From Desulfobacterales bacterium (GTDB lineage Bacteria; Desulfobacterota; Desulfobacteria; Desulfobacterales; JARGFK01): a DNA stretch of 40,204 nucleotides. The stretch covers positions 1 to 40,204 of the forward strand of contig JARGFK010000036.1 of the NCBI GenBank assembly GCA_029211065.1, given 5' to 3'. Of the stretch, positions 22,473 through 31,272 are shown in pieces. A program made the translations under genes and the position numbers. Under the pieces are notes generated by a model, which saw only the letters and a list, made by a program, of their open reading frames with translations, searched no databases and had not been told where the DNA came from. The number at the start of each line of letters is the position of its first letter. Position 1 is the first letter of the stretch.

Positions 22473-23912
22473 ATGGGACTTAAGACAAAAAACGAATACA
22501 TTGAATCACTACGTAATATGAAGCCGACGGTTTATATGTTCGGCGAAAAGATAGAAAATGTTGTTGACAACCCCCGCTTAAGGGCCGGAATAGAGGCAAC
22601 CGCGGCAACTTATGAACTTGCTCAAATGCCGGAATACCGGGACCTGCTGGTTACAAAAAGTCCGCTGATTCATGAAGCGGTAAATCGCTTTACCCTGCCG
22701 CCCGGATCCATTCAGGACCTGGTTGCCCGCGTCAAGATAAACCGCACCCTGGGCAACTGGGTCGGCACCTGCCATCAGCGCTGCACCGGTCTGGACTGCC
22801 TCGCAGCCCTTTCCATCGTCACTTTCGACATCGACCGGAAGTACAATTCCACATATTATTCGCGCTTCATCGAATTTTTGAAATATATTCAGAAAAATGA
22901 TCTTACCGCTAACGCCGGCGTAACCGATGTTAAGGGCGACCGGTCACTTTCACCGAAAGAACAGCCGGATCCGGATGTATATCTCCATGTGGTTGAAAAT
23001 CGTGACGACGGCATCGTCGTCCGGGGGGCCAAGGCCCATCAGACCGGTTCGGTTTCCTCTCACGAGATTATCGTTCTGCCCACCCGGGCGCTGCGAAAAG
23101 GCGAAGAGGAGTTTGCCCTTGCTTTTGCGGTGCCATCAGACGCTCCCGGTCTGATCCATATTGTGGGACGTTCAAGCCTGGACACCCGCGAGCTGGATGG
23201 ATGGGATTGTGGCAACACCCGCTATTCCAAGTATTGCCCCACCGTTATTTTTGACAATGTGTTCGTCCCCTGGGAACGGGTATTCATGTACGGTGAGGTG
23301 GAATTTGCCCAGGAAATGGTTGCCCGATTTTCAGCCTTTCACCGCCAGAGTCATGGCGGCTGTAAATCCGGTAAAATCGACTGTATGACCGGAGCTGCAT
23401 TAACCATGATGGATTACAATGGAACCGCCAAGGCCGGCCATCTCAAGCAAAAAGTGATCGATATGATCCACCGCGCGGAAACCCTTTACGGATGCAGCCT
23501 GGCTGCTTCATACGAAGGGCACAAAGAGCCGTCCGGCACTTATTTCATCGATCCGGTTCTGGCAAACGCTTCCAAAATTCACGAAGGCCGGGAAATGGCC
23601 GAGGCAACCCGCCTGATGATCGATGTTTCCGGCGGGTTTGTCGCTGACCTTCCTTCTGATCGCGATTTGGAAAATGAAGACATCGGACCCCTGATTAAAA
23701 AATACTTGAAGGGGGCGTCCGAGATACCTACCGAAAAGCGTATCAAGATGTACCGGTTGGTTGAAAAGATGGCCATGGAAAGCGCCGATACCATCTCCGA
23801 TATTCACGGCGGCGGGTCGCCCGAGGCGCATCGAATCACCATTTTTCGGGAAAGCAACACCGACGCCAAGAAAAAAGCGGCCAAACGTTTGGCCGGAATC
23901 GCAGATACATAA
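22473..23912 (+). CDS. 4-hydroxybutyryl-CoA dehydratase (AbfD) homologue with altered active site
   Basis: A 479-aa flavo-iron-sulfur protein of the 4-hydroxybutyryl-CoA dehydratase / HpaB family. The N-terminal YIESLRNMKPTVYMFGEKIE closely follows AbfD of Clostridium aminobutyricum as I recall it. All four [4Fe-4S] ligands are in place: Cys100 and Cys104 (CHQRC), His290 and Cys297 (HRQSHGGC), equal in spacing to C99, C103, H292 and C299. Thr191 (AHQTGS) matches T190. However, AbfD Tyr296 aligns with His294 and catalytic Glu455 aligns with Ser442 (ISDIHGGGSP). The enzyme may thus dehydrate or isomerise a different acyl-CoA. A binding site (AGGAG) precedes ATG 22473. Co-transcribed with kor, then a VOC gene. 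Confidence 0.85.
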   Translation: MGLKTKNEYIESLRNMKPTVYMFGEKIENVVDNPRLRAGIEATAATYELAQMPEYRDLLVTKSPLIHEAVNRFTLPPGSIQDLVARVKINRTLGNWVGTCHQRCTGLDCLAALSIVTFDIDRKYNSTYYSRFIEFLKYIQKNDLTANAGVTDVKGDRSLSPKEQPDPDVYLHVVENRDDGIVVRGAKAHQTGSVSSHEIIVLPTRALRKGEEEFALAFAVPSDAPGLIHIVGRSSLDTRELDGWDCGNTRYSKYCPTVIFDNVFVPWERVFMYGEVEFAQEMVARFSAFHRQSHGGCKSGKIDCMTGAALTMMDYNGTAKAGHLKQKVIDMIHRAETLYGCSLAASYEGHKEPSGTYFIDPVLANASKIHEGREMAEATRLMIDVSGGFVADLPSDRDLENEDIGPLIKKYLKGASEIPTEKRIKMYRLVEKMAMESADTISDIHGGGSPEAHRITIFRESNTDAKKKAAKRLAGIADT

Positions 23913-23963
23913 ATCAAAAAAACAGGCTTTGTTGCAGGAACCAACAACTTACAGGAGATGTTC

Positions 23964-24347
23964 ATGACATATCGACTTCATCACCTACATTTGCTTTGCA
24001 GCGATTTAGAAAAAACCATTGCCTTTTTTACCGAGACCTTGGGTGCCGACCTGGTTGAAAGAAAACAATTTTCCAACGTCGACGGCGCGACCCTTGATCT
24101 AAACGGCGCCATCATCAATCTACGGATTGCCCGTGATGATGAAAAGGTTTCAGCGGGTGCAACGGTGGCGCAATACGGTTTTCACCATATCGGCCTTACT
24201 GTGGATGACGTTGAACAAACTTATCGGGAACTGTCGTCCAAAGGGTATGTTTTTTCCATCCCCCCAAAAGAAGTCGGGAAAAACAAAATTGCCTTTTTTA
24301 ATGGGCCCGACAATATCATCATCGAACTGCTGCAACCGATCGGATAG
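23964..24347 (+). CDS. VOC/glyoxalase family protein (methylmalonyl-CoA epimerase-like)
   Basis: A 127-aa two-motif vicinal-oxygen-chelate protein. It starts with YRLHHLHLLCSDLEKTIAFF and has the second half QYGFHHIGLTVDDVEQTYREL, ending in NIIIELLQP. Metal ligands are likely the two His of HHLHL and HHIGL and the Glu of IIIELL. Members are glyoxalases, epimerases or dioxygenases. AGGAG lies 6 nt before ATG 23964, and the ATG at 23958 has no spacing. It is the last gene of the kor-abfD operon; epimerisation of an acyl-CoA intermediate is a plausible role (inference). Confidence 0.8.
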   Translation: MTYRLHHLHLLCSDLEKTIAFFTETLGADLVERKQFSNVDGATLDLNGAIINLRIARDDEKVSAGATVAQYGFHHIGLTVDDVEQTYRELSSKGYVFSIPPKEVGKNKIAFFNGPDNIIIELLQPIG

Positions 24348-24398
24348 TAAAGAAAAGGATTTTCGAGGCCAAATTATCCCTGTGTTGCAACTGCAGGG

Positions 24399-25379
24399 CT
24401 ATCCTGCGCTGTGAACCACCGCCGAGGCCGGTACCAGGTCGACTTTTTTTCGAATTTCCGGCAGCATTTCCCGCAGCACGTCAACGGTAACCGCGTACGG
24501 GTGGGCGATGCCGACAGCCTCTCCATGGCTCTCAGCGATCAGGAGCAGCTGATCCAATTGCCTTCGGATCGCTTGGGTCTGCTGAACATTGTCCAGGAAG
24601 ACATCCCGCTCAGAGAAAGATAACTGAAACAGGCGGGCCGACGGTTTGCAAAGAGTTTCAGCCGTCGTGCGGCTGTCGATGAAAAAGAGGTCGCGTTTTT
24701 TAAGGATGGTAAATATCTGATACAATTGCGTTGAGTTGGCTGTCATCCGGGATCCCATGTGATTGTTGACCCCCTTGGCATGGGGAATCGCTTCCAGGTT
24801 CTTCTGGAGCTGTTCAATCAGCTCGTCGGGGGTCATTGTCGTCAGCAGGGCCCCTTTGCCGGGATTGATATGGGGGTACTCAACCGGCTCCATCGGGAGA
24901 TGCAGCATGGCTTCAAACCCTTTTGCATAAACGGCGTCGGCAATCTGACGATGAAACGGACCATACGGAAGGATTGAAAATGTTAAAACCGCATCGAGAT
25001 CCATAAATTTCCGGGCCATTTGGGGGTCATGACCCAAATCATCTATGATGATCGCCACCCGGGGACGTTCACGGGTCTTTTTAACTGCCGGCGGGACCAG
25101 CGGTTCGCGGACAGGGATATCCTTTTTAGGAAAAACTTCAAACGTCGGTTTAAGCACGACCGGTTTTTGTTGCGCCGGCGCTTTTTTTGCGGGCGTCGGC
25201 GCTTTTATCTGTTGCCGGTCCTCCAGCAAATAGTGAAGCAGCCATCCGCCGGCAACCACCAAAACCAGCAGGATCGCAACGCCCGCAATCGTTTTTTTGA
25301 GGTTGGCTTTAAAAATATTCTGACGCTTGGATTTGCTTTTTTTCGGTCTTTTTGCCGGCCCTGCTTTTTTTTTTACCAT
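24399..25379 (-). CDS. Divergent polysaccharide deacetylase family protein (YibQ-like)
   Basis: A 326-aa membrane-anchored protein: a very basic N-terminus (KKKAGPAKRPKKSKSKR), one membrane helix (about 31-50), a Pro/Lys-rich linker, then a periplasmic NodB-like domain (about 105-320). Domain landmarks are IIIDDLGHD, LHLPMEP, NNHMGSRMT and FFIDSRTT, which carry the metal-site Asp and His residues of the divergent family (DUF610). The E. coli homologue yibQ is next to envC, and here it lies at the end of ftsEX-envC-ctpA, so a role in cell-wall remodelling at division is likely, though the substrate is unknown. Confidence 0.85.
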   Translation of the reverse strand: MVKKKAGPAKRPKKSKSKRQNIFKANLKKTIAGVAILLVLVVAGGWLLHYLLEDRQQIKAPTPAKKAPAQQKPVVLKPTFEVFPKKDIPVREPLVPPAVKKTRERPRVAIIIDDLGHDPQMARKFMDLDAVLTFSILPYGPFHRQIADAVYAKGFEAMLHLPMEPVEYPHINPGKGALLTTMTPDELIEQLQKNLEAIPHAKGVNNHMGSRMTANSTQLYQIFTILKKRDLFFIDSRTTAETLCKPSARLFQLSFSERDVFLDNVQQTQAIRRQLDQLLLIAESHGEAVGIAHPYAVTVDVLREMLPEIRKKVDLVPASAVVHSAG

Positions 25380-25396
25380 GGATAGGTTGTGTTCTG

Positions 25397-26761
25397 TTAG
25401 TTTTTCAGATTTTTAAAAATATTGTAGCTTAAGAGAATCTCGAGCCCGCGCATCACCTGGTTATCAGACCGAAGGGATTCCGTGTCAAGCGGGCCGTGTC
25501 GGAATTTGGTCTGCTGTTTAAGCTTTTTCTCCTGTTTCTTGTCTTCGGTCTCTTTTTCTTCCGGTTCCTTAAACGGTTCCGCCTCCAGATGGTTTTTCAA
25601 ATCTTTTTCTTTTAAGAGCCTTTCCTCACTTTCATCAACTGCATTTAAGTCGATGAACTGGTGCTTCAGCACCAGGTCCGGCACAATGCCCTGGGCCTGA
25701 ATGGAGCGTCCATTCGGCGTGTAGTATCTGGCGATTGTAAACTTTAGACCGTAGCCGTCCCGCAGGCTTTCAACGGTCTGAACCGATCCCTTGCCGAAAG
25801 ATGTTGTCCCCAGGATCAGCGCCCGTTTTTGATCCTGTAGCGCGCCGGCAACAATTTCCGAAGCGCTGGCGCTGCCGCCGTTAATCAGGACAACCATCGG
25901 GTAATTTTGCTTAACCTTGTTGGGATGTGCCCCATAATTTTTTGTGTGCCGCTTCAAACGTCCCTTGATGGATACGATTTCCCCGCTTTCCAGAAATACG
26001 TCCGACACTTCAATGGCCTGATCGAGGAGTCCACCCGGGTTATCCCGAAGGTCTAATACAAGCCCTTTCAAGCCCCCGTCTTTTGATTCTAATGCTTTCA
26101 ACATATTCTCAAGATCTGCACTGGTGTTTTCCTGAAAGTTGGAAATCCGGACATATCCATAACCGGGTTTTAAAACGACGCTTTTTACGCTTTCAATCGG
26201 GATGATATCACGTACCAGTGTAAAATCGATCGGCTTGGGTGTTCCTTCCCGAACAACCGTAATGACTACGGCCGTTCCCTTGGTGCCTCTCATCATTTTG
26301 ACCGCCTGCCAAAGCATCAGGTCTTGGGTCGGCTCTCCGTCGACTTTGATGATCCTGTCGCCTGCCATTACCCCGGCTTTATAAGCCGGTGTGCCTTCAA
26401 TGGGTGAAATCACGGTGAGAACACCCTTTTGAATAGTGATCACAATACCGATACCGCCAAATTCTCCCTTGGTATCCACCTTAAGTTCTTCAAAGGCTTC
26501 GGGCGGCATGAAAGATGAATGCGGATCCAGACTGTGAACCATCCCCTGGATCGCCTTCTGAATCAGGTCTTTGGTTTCAACAGGATCCACATAGTTTTTC
26601 TCAATCAGTTCAATGACATCGGAAAACAGTTTGAGCCCTTTGTAAGTTTCTTCGTTATTGGCCGACAGGTCCCGATAAAAGCCGGCGCCTACTGTCCAGG
26701 ACACTACGGCAATAACCACCACCAGCCAAAGTTTCAAGTGACGTTTTTTATCTATGGCCAT
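25397..26761 (-). CDS. ctpA: Carboxyl-terminal processing protease, S41 family
   Basis: A 454-aa periplasmic serine protease. It has an N-terminal signal/anchor (about 10-28), a PDZ domain (about 95-175; FGGIGIVITIQKGVLTV and AGVMAGDRIIKVDGE) and the S41 catalytic domain (about 195-370). The catalytic Ser is in NGGSASASEIV (about 295-303) and the general base Lys is Lys324 (SFGKGSV). The C-terminal tail is highly charged (Glu/Lys-rich), beyond the catalytic core. Such proteases trim lipoproteins or cell-wall enzymes; with EnvC upstream it may regulate division hydrolases. Spacing to envC is 13 nt. Confidence 0.9.
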   Translation of the reverse strand: MAIDKKRHLKLWLVVVIAVVSWTVGAGFYRDLSANNEETYKGLKLFSDVIELIEKNYVDPVETKDLIQKAIQGMVHSLDPHSSFMPPEAFEELKVDTKGEFGGIGIVITIQKGVLTVISPIEGTPAYKAGVMAGDRIIKVDGEPTQDLMLWQAVKMMRGTKGTAVVITVVREGTPKPIDFTLVRDIIPIESVKSVVLKPGYGYVRISNFQENTSADLENMLKALESKDGGLKGLVLDLRDNPGGLLDQAIEVSDVFLESGEIVSIKGRLKRHTKNYGAHPNKVKQNYPMVVLINGGSASASEIVAGALQDQKRALILGTTSFGKGSVQTVESLRDGYGLKFTIARYYTPNGRSIQAQGIVPDLVLKHQFIDLNAVDESEERLLKEKDLKNHLEAEPFKEPEEKETEDKKQEKKLKQQTKFRHGPLDTESLRSDNQVMRGLEILLSYNIFKNLKN

Positions 26762-26774
26762 AAAATGACTCCTT

Positions 26775-28301
26775 TTAACCCCTTTTTATCCATTCCATCG
26801 GGTCCTGCGGTTTGCCATGATGGCGAACTTCAAAATAGAGGCCCGAGCCTATCATGGAACCGGTATCGCCTGCGGTTGCAATCACCTCATCGGATTCAAC
26901 CACTTCGCCTTTTGTTTTAAAAAATTCTTCCACATGGGCATAAACGGTATAATAACTGTTGCCATGGTCGATGATGATCATATTGCCATAGCCCTTGAAC
27001 CAGCTGGCATAAATAATTATTCCGGCACTTACCGCCCGGATGGGTTCGCCCCTGTCGGTCTTGATATCGATGCCGCTTCTGAAGTTCAACACGTTGAGCT
27101 TGGTGTTCAGATAGGAGCCGAAACTGGTCGTTATTGTACCCTTGACCGGTATTTTAAGCAACCCCTTAAGTTCGTTAAAGCTTTTGGGCGGTACTTTTTC
27201 TTCTCGCAGGGGCCTTTTTTCAGTCGTGCTTAGGGAGCGTACCTTTTGGTCCAGGGCCAGGGCCGATTGTCTTAAAGCTTCGATTGCAGCCAGTTCCATA
27301 GATTTTTTATTGCGTATCTCGTCCAGCAGCACGGTACGCTCAGACCTTTTTAGCGACATCATACCGATTTGCTTTTGAATGGTTTCCTCAAGCGACCGTT
27401 TGGTATTTTTCTCATCCTGGAGCTGCGCCTGGAGATGCTCAAGGCGGGTTTTGCTCGAACTCAACTCCTGCCGGATATTGTCATCATAGGTCAGGATTTT
27501 TTCAAGGGCAGACTTTCGCTGAAACAGATCATACATGCTTTCGGCCGATACCAGCACATTAAATCTGCCCAGCCAGTTCAACTTGTATAACGCCACCAGG
27601 CGCTTGGCCGCATATGCCTCGATTCGATCCATTTTTATAATAAGCGCTTTTGAGGCCGCGGCGTTTTCTTTTATTTTTTCATCCAGAATGCGGGCTTCCG
27701 ACCGGAGTGCCGCCACCTGTTTTCTGGAACTGTCTATCGACAGATCAATATCATTTAAGCTTTCAACAAGCGCGACTTCTTTCTTAGTAAAGGTAACGAC
27801 TTCCTGCCGGTGTTCGGACAGCTGCTGCAGGATCTCCTTTGATGCACTTTGAAACGGCGCTTTTTTGTCAGTTGCCGGCTGAAAAGACTTTTCATCATTC
27901 GCAGTCTTTTCCTGCCCGGCAGGTAAAATCTCTACATAACGCTTACGATTTCGAACATAACCAACCGTATCGTTATGTATTATGTGAAGCCATTCTTTAT
28001 CCTGCCGCAGTATTTTGATCTTCGCATCCCGATTTAATACCATTAGAATCGGCGCCGCCGGATCCGGAGCACTGCGCATGTTTAGTTTCGATGCCGCGAT
28101 GATACCCGTCCCTACGGCCTCAGACCCCGTCAGCGGTGCGGGAGTCATAACGGTCATCACCCATAAACACAGAATGATTATCGCCTTGAAACCACACGTT
28201 AAAGCGCCGTCTATGCTGGAGTCGGAACCTAAATTTCGGTAACATCCCAACGGACTTACGTTTTTAAAAATTGTTTGAGTGAAAGGTAACACCCCAACCA
28301 C
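26775..28301 (-). CDS. envC: EnvC-like amidase activator with an N-terminal SH3 domain
   Basis: A periplasmic protein with a hydrophobic export segment (around IILCLWVMTVM), an SH3b domain (about 65-125; ASKLNMRSAPDPAAPIL), a long coiled coil (about 160-370) and a LytM/M23 domain (about 395-505). The LytM metal ligands are lost: FRSGIDI has no HxxxD His and LYFEVRHHG has Tyr for His, as in E. coli EnvC, which activates amidases instead of cutting peptidoglycan. The SH3b domain is an addition to the E. coli plan. The start is uncertain: GTG 28301 overlaps ftsX by 46 nt, and an in-frame TTG at 28250 follows the ftsX stop. FtsEX upstream would drive it. Confidence 0.85.
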   Translation of the reverse strand: MVGVLPFTQTIFKNVSPLGCYRNLGSDSSIDGALTCGFKAIIILCLWVMTVMTPAPLTGSEAVGTGIIAASKLNMRSAPDPAAPILMVLNRDAKIKILRQDKEWLHIIHNDTVGYVRNRKRYVEILPAGQEKTANDEKSFQPATDKKAPFQSASKEILQQLSEHRQEVVTFTKKEVALVESLNDIDLSIDSSRKQVAALRSEARILDEKIKENAAASKALIIKMDRIEAYAAKRLVALYKLNWLGRFNVLVSAESMYDLFQRKSALEKILTYDDNIRQELSSSKTRLEHLQAQLQDEKNTKRSLEETIQKQIGMMSLKRSERTVLLDEIRNKKSMELAAIEALRQSALALDQKVRSLSTTEKRPLREEKVPPKSFNELKGLLKIPVKGTITTSFGSYLNTKLNVLNFRSGIDIKTDRGEPIRAVSAGIIIYASWFKGYGNMIIIDHGNSYYTVYAHVEEFFKTKGEVVESDEVIATAGDTGSMIGSGLYFEVRHHGKPQDPMEWIKRG

Positions 28302-29134
28302 CCCGCAATCATACTGCCCACCAAAATTGCGCCCGTACTTTCCATCGAAAGAAAACGGAGTTGGAACAAACCGGCCGCCACGCTTTGCTGAACATTTGCG
28401 GATATCAGCAAAAAGATCAGAAACAGGACGCCGATGCCGATGATGCCGCCCAATGCCCCCAGAATCAGACCTTCGATGTAAAAGGGCGCTTTAATAAACC
28501 CATCGGCCGCTCCCACCAGTCGCATGATCTCAATTTCCTCACGCCTGGAATAAAGTACGATCCGAATGGTGTTGGCCACAATAAATACCGCCGCCATAAA
28601 AAAAAGAGCGCCGATGGCGTACCCGGCCAGCCGAAACAGATTGATGATGCTGGTGAACTTTCCAACCCAGCTCTGCCCGTACTCCACCTCTTCAATCTCG
28701 GGCAACGACTCAATCCGTGCAGCCAGCCTTTCAACTTCTTCTCCGCGTTGTGAAGAGGGAATAATCCGAACTTCAAAGGCATCCGGGAGGGGATTTTCTC
28801 TCAAGTTCTCAAAGAGGGATGCCTGGCGGTGCATTTGCGCCTTAAGTAATTTTAGCGCTTCCTCTTTCGATACGAAAACGGCATCTTGAACTCCGGTTAT
28901 ACTCTGCAATGCCTGCCGAGTATCGGCAAGGTTCTTGCGATCAGGCTCCGGTTTAAGGTAAGCCATAATCCGGATCCCTTTTTTCCAGACATCCATTACA
29001 TCGGTGGCGTTTATAAAGAAAAGTGTAAAGGAGCTGACAATCAGAATCGAGAGGGCAATGGTAATAACCGTCACCATGTTCAAAAACCGGTTGCCCAGAA
29101 TATCGTGTATGGCCCGTTTTATAAAAAGCGTCAT
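28256..29134 (-). CDS. ftsX: Cell-division ABC transporter permease FtsX
   Basis: A four-helix permease of about 292 aa: N-terminal helix (residues 18-40), a large periplasmic domain (about 45-170), then three membrane helices. It opens with the FtsX-type FIKRAIHDILGNRFLNMVTV. It couples FtsE ATP hydrolysis to activation of the periplasmic EnvC. ATG 29134 has a GGGA just upstream; an in-frame TTG at 29149, overlapping the ftsE stop, would add five residues. Its 3' end overlaps envC. Confidence 0.9.
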   Translation of the reverse strand: MTLFIKRAIHDILGNRFLNMVTVITIALSILIVSSFTLFFINATDVMDVWKKGIRIMAYLKPEPDRKNLADTRQALQSITGVQDAVFVSKEEALKLLKAQMHRQASLFENLRENPLPDAFEVRIIPSSQRGEEVERLAARIESLPEIEEVEYGQSWVGKFTSIINLFRLAGYAIGALFFMAAVFIVANTIRIVLYSRREEIEIMRLVGAADGFIKAPFYIEGLILGALGGIIGIGVLFLIFLLISANVQQSVAAGLFQLRFLSMESTGAILVGSMIAGWLGCYLSLKQFLKT

Positions 29135-29145
29135 CGTCCCGGCTT

Positions 29146-29841
29146 TCAAGCATTCGTGATTTTTTCTACCCGCCCTTGACGCAGGTAAACCGTACGGCCG
29201 CCGGCCTTGCGGATCAGGTCCTTGTCATGGGTGGCGACAACAATGGTCCCCCCCCGGGCATGAAATCCCTTGAGCAGATTAAAGATGACATCGGCGGAAG
29301 CATCGTCCAGATTGCCGGTGGGTTCATCCGCCAGAATAATCCGGGGGTCGCCGACCACCGCCCGGGCAATGGCAATACGCTGCTGCTCGCCTCCGGACAG
29401 GCTTGGCGGCAAAGAATGATGCCGTTCCTCCATTCCGACGGTCCGGAGCACACTCCTGACTTTTTTACGAATCAATCCTCTTTTTTTGCCCACGGCCTCC
29501 AAGACAAGGGCGACATTTTCAAAAACCGTTTTCGTCGGAATCAGCTTGTAGTCCTGAAAAACGATTCCGAACTTTCGACGTAACAAGTGGATCCGTTTGA
29601 GGGGTATGCGAGACAGGTTCATCCCGTCCACCAGGACCTGCCCTTCGGATACCGGCTCCCCCAGATAGAGAAGTTTTAAGATCGTGGTTTTTCCGGCGCC
29701 GCTGGGGCCGCTGATACAGAGGAATTCGTTTTTGCAGATATCAAGAGTGGTGTCAATGAGGGCATTCTTTGAACCGTAGCGCTTATGAACATGGAACAAG
29801 CGGATTATCGGGCTTTTATCAACCGCATCCATCGCATCCAT
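29146..29841 (-). CDS. ftsE: Cell-division ABC transporter ATPase FtsE
   Basis: A 231-aa ABC ATPase with Walker A (GPSGAGKTT, about 40-48), signature motif [15 protein letters not shown] (about 144-158), Walker B ([12 protein letters not shown]) and switch His (VATHDKD). It is cytoplasmic and pairs with FtsX. The ATG follows the tolC-like stop by 2 nt with no clear binding site, which suggests translational re-initiation. Confidence 0.9.
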   Translation of the reverse strand: MDAMDAVDKSPIIRLFHVHKRYGSKNALIDTTLDICKNEFLCISGPSGAGKTTILKLLYLGEPVSEGQVLVDGMNLSRIPLKRIHLLRRKFGIVFQDYKLIPTKTVFENVALVLEAVGKKRGLIRKKVRSVLRTVGMEERHHSLPPSLSGGEQQRIAIARAVVGDPRIILADEPTGNLDDASADVIFNLLKGFHARGGTIVVATHDKDLIRKAGGRTVYLRQGRVEKITNA

Positions 29842-29843
29842 TA

Positions 29844-31190
29844 TTATTCCATAGCTTCCCGGCCCATCGCCCTGGAAAGGGATGCCTTTGAAATTTTTAA
29901 ATCATACAAGGCATTGTAATAATTTGTCATGGTTCGTGAAAGCAACGTCTGGGCATCCAGCACATCGGTGGTTGTGGCGACTTGTTCCTTATAGCGTTCC
30001 TGGTTAATTCTTAAATTCTCTTTGGCCTGTTCAATCGCTTTTTCAGCCGTGGCAATATTCTTTTCGGTTTCAATGGTCTTTAAAAATGCCTTTTTCACCT
30101 CCAGGATTAAAGTTTCCTGTACTTCTGCTTTCTCGTGCCCGGCTTGGGATAGGCGACTCAATTTTTCCTTAACGCCATACGTTGTGCGGCCCCATTCCCA
30201 GAAATTCCACTGTGCGGTTGCCTGGATATCCCAGCGGTGGGGGTCGCTTATCCCCGCCCCGCCGTCAACATTCCAATCGGTCCCGAGACTATATATATTT
30301 CCCTCAAGCATCACGGTCGGGTAATAATCTTTTTTTGCCAGCTTTAATTCTTTTTCCGCAATTTCAACCTTGCGGTCGGCAATCTGGAGTTCCAGACGAT
30401 TTTGTTGGGCTGTTTCCAGACAGTAATCCAGATCTTTTTCAAGCGGTGTGTACGCCAGAACATCCTGAATTTGAACCGGTGCGTTAATCGGCCGGCGCAA
30501 AAACGTATTGAAATTCGACCCTGCCGCTTCAAGATTGTTTTGCGCAATGACCAGATTCTGCTGTGCATTGGCCAGCTCTACCTGGGCCTGCAGAAGATCG
30601 TTCAGCGGCGTCATGCCGACCTGATAGAAATTTCGGGCCACATCGGTTTGGGATTCAATCTGTTTGACCGTATCCTCAGCCACCGTCAATAGTTTTTGGG
30701 CCTTTAAGACCGAAAAATAGATATTATTGGCTTCAAATATAATATTCTGGCGCACCAGTTTTTCATTGATTTTTGCGACGTCCAGTCCAAGAGCGGCAAT
30801 TTCGTACCGGTTCAAAATGGAGAAGCCGGTAAACAACGGCTGCTTGACGGATGTAACAAAAACATATTCATTTTCCGGGGAAAGAACTCCGAAATAAGGA
30901 CTGGTTACGGTTTCATAATTGCGTGTATATTGATAGGCAGCACTGAATGTAGGATAAAAATTGGTTTTTTGTGATTTCTTAGCTGCGTCGGCCGCTTCGA
31001 TTTCATCCTGTGACAGTTTAACCCGGAGATGGACTTCGATGGCCCTTTCAATTGTCTGTGCAAGGTCATATACTTTTACCGGCTCGTCCGCCCGGGCCGG
31101 AGCTGACAAAAGCAGCACACAGGCAACCGCGTAAAGGCAGAGAGAATTTATATTCTTGGGGGTTGCAATTCCAAAATATCGACGCGCCAT
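29844..31190 (-). CDS. TolC family outer-membrane efflux/secretion protein
   Basis: A protein of about 448 aa with a signal peptide (about 10-35, ending in SAPARA) and two OEP repeats. The first includes KVYDLAQTIERAIEVHLRVKLSQDEIEAA and long helical stretches such as LLQAQVELANAQQNLVIAQNNL. It forms trimeric outer-membrane channels in the family. The upstream GTG at 31202 is too close to AAGGAG, and ATG 31190 (GAGGGG upstream) is preferred. No RND or MFP partner is next to it; it is the first gene of the tolC-ftsE-ftsX-envC-ctpA-yibQ run, an unusual companion for division genes. Confidence 0.85.
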   Translation of the reverse strand: MARRYFGIATPKNINSLCLYAVACVLLLSAPARADEPVKVYDLAQTIERAIEVHLRVKLSQDEIEAADAAKKSQKTNFYPTFSAAYQYTRNYETVTSPYFGVLSPENEYVFVTSVKQPLFTGFSILNRYEIAALGLDVAKINEKLVRQNIIFEANNIYFSVLKAQKLLTVAEDTVKQIESQTDVARNFYQVGMTPLNDLLQAQVELANAQQNLVIAQNNLEAAGSNFNTFLRRPINAPVQIQDVLAYTPLEKDLDYCLETAQQNRLELQIADRKVEIAEKELKLAKKDYYPTVMLEGNIYSLGTDWNVDGGAGISDPHRWDIQATAQWNFWEWGRTTYGVKEKLSRLSQAGHEKAEVQETLILEVKKAFLKTIETEKNIATAEKAIEQAKENLRINQERYKEQVATTTDVLDAQTLLSRTMTNYYNALYDLKISKASLSRAMGREAME

Positions 31191-31237
31191 CCGGCCCCTC
31201 ACGCTCCTTTTGGGTTTTAATTCGATTCGTTTTTAGA

Positions 31238-31266
31238 TTGACCTGCCGGGGTTGTCTTGCTATAAA
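31238..31266 (+). promoter_or_regulatory. Strong sigma-70-type promoter
   Basis: TTGACC (31238-31243), a 17-nt spacer and TATAAA (31261-31266) give five of six consensus matches in both hexamers at optimal spacing. It points away from tolC and reads into a hairpin-rich RNA with an intrinsic terminator, not into a gene. Confidence 0.7.
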
Positions 31267-31272
31267 ATTCCC

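Noticed and set aside
22473-23912. 4-hydroxyphenylacetate 3-monooxygenase (HpaB) as identity of the AbfD homologue
   Set aside because: HpaB monooxygenases lack the Cys/His cluster ligands, which are all present here at AbfD spacing, and the neighbourhood is anaerobic CoA-ester metabolism.
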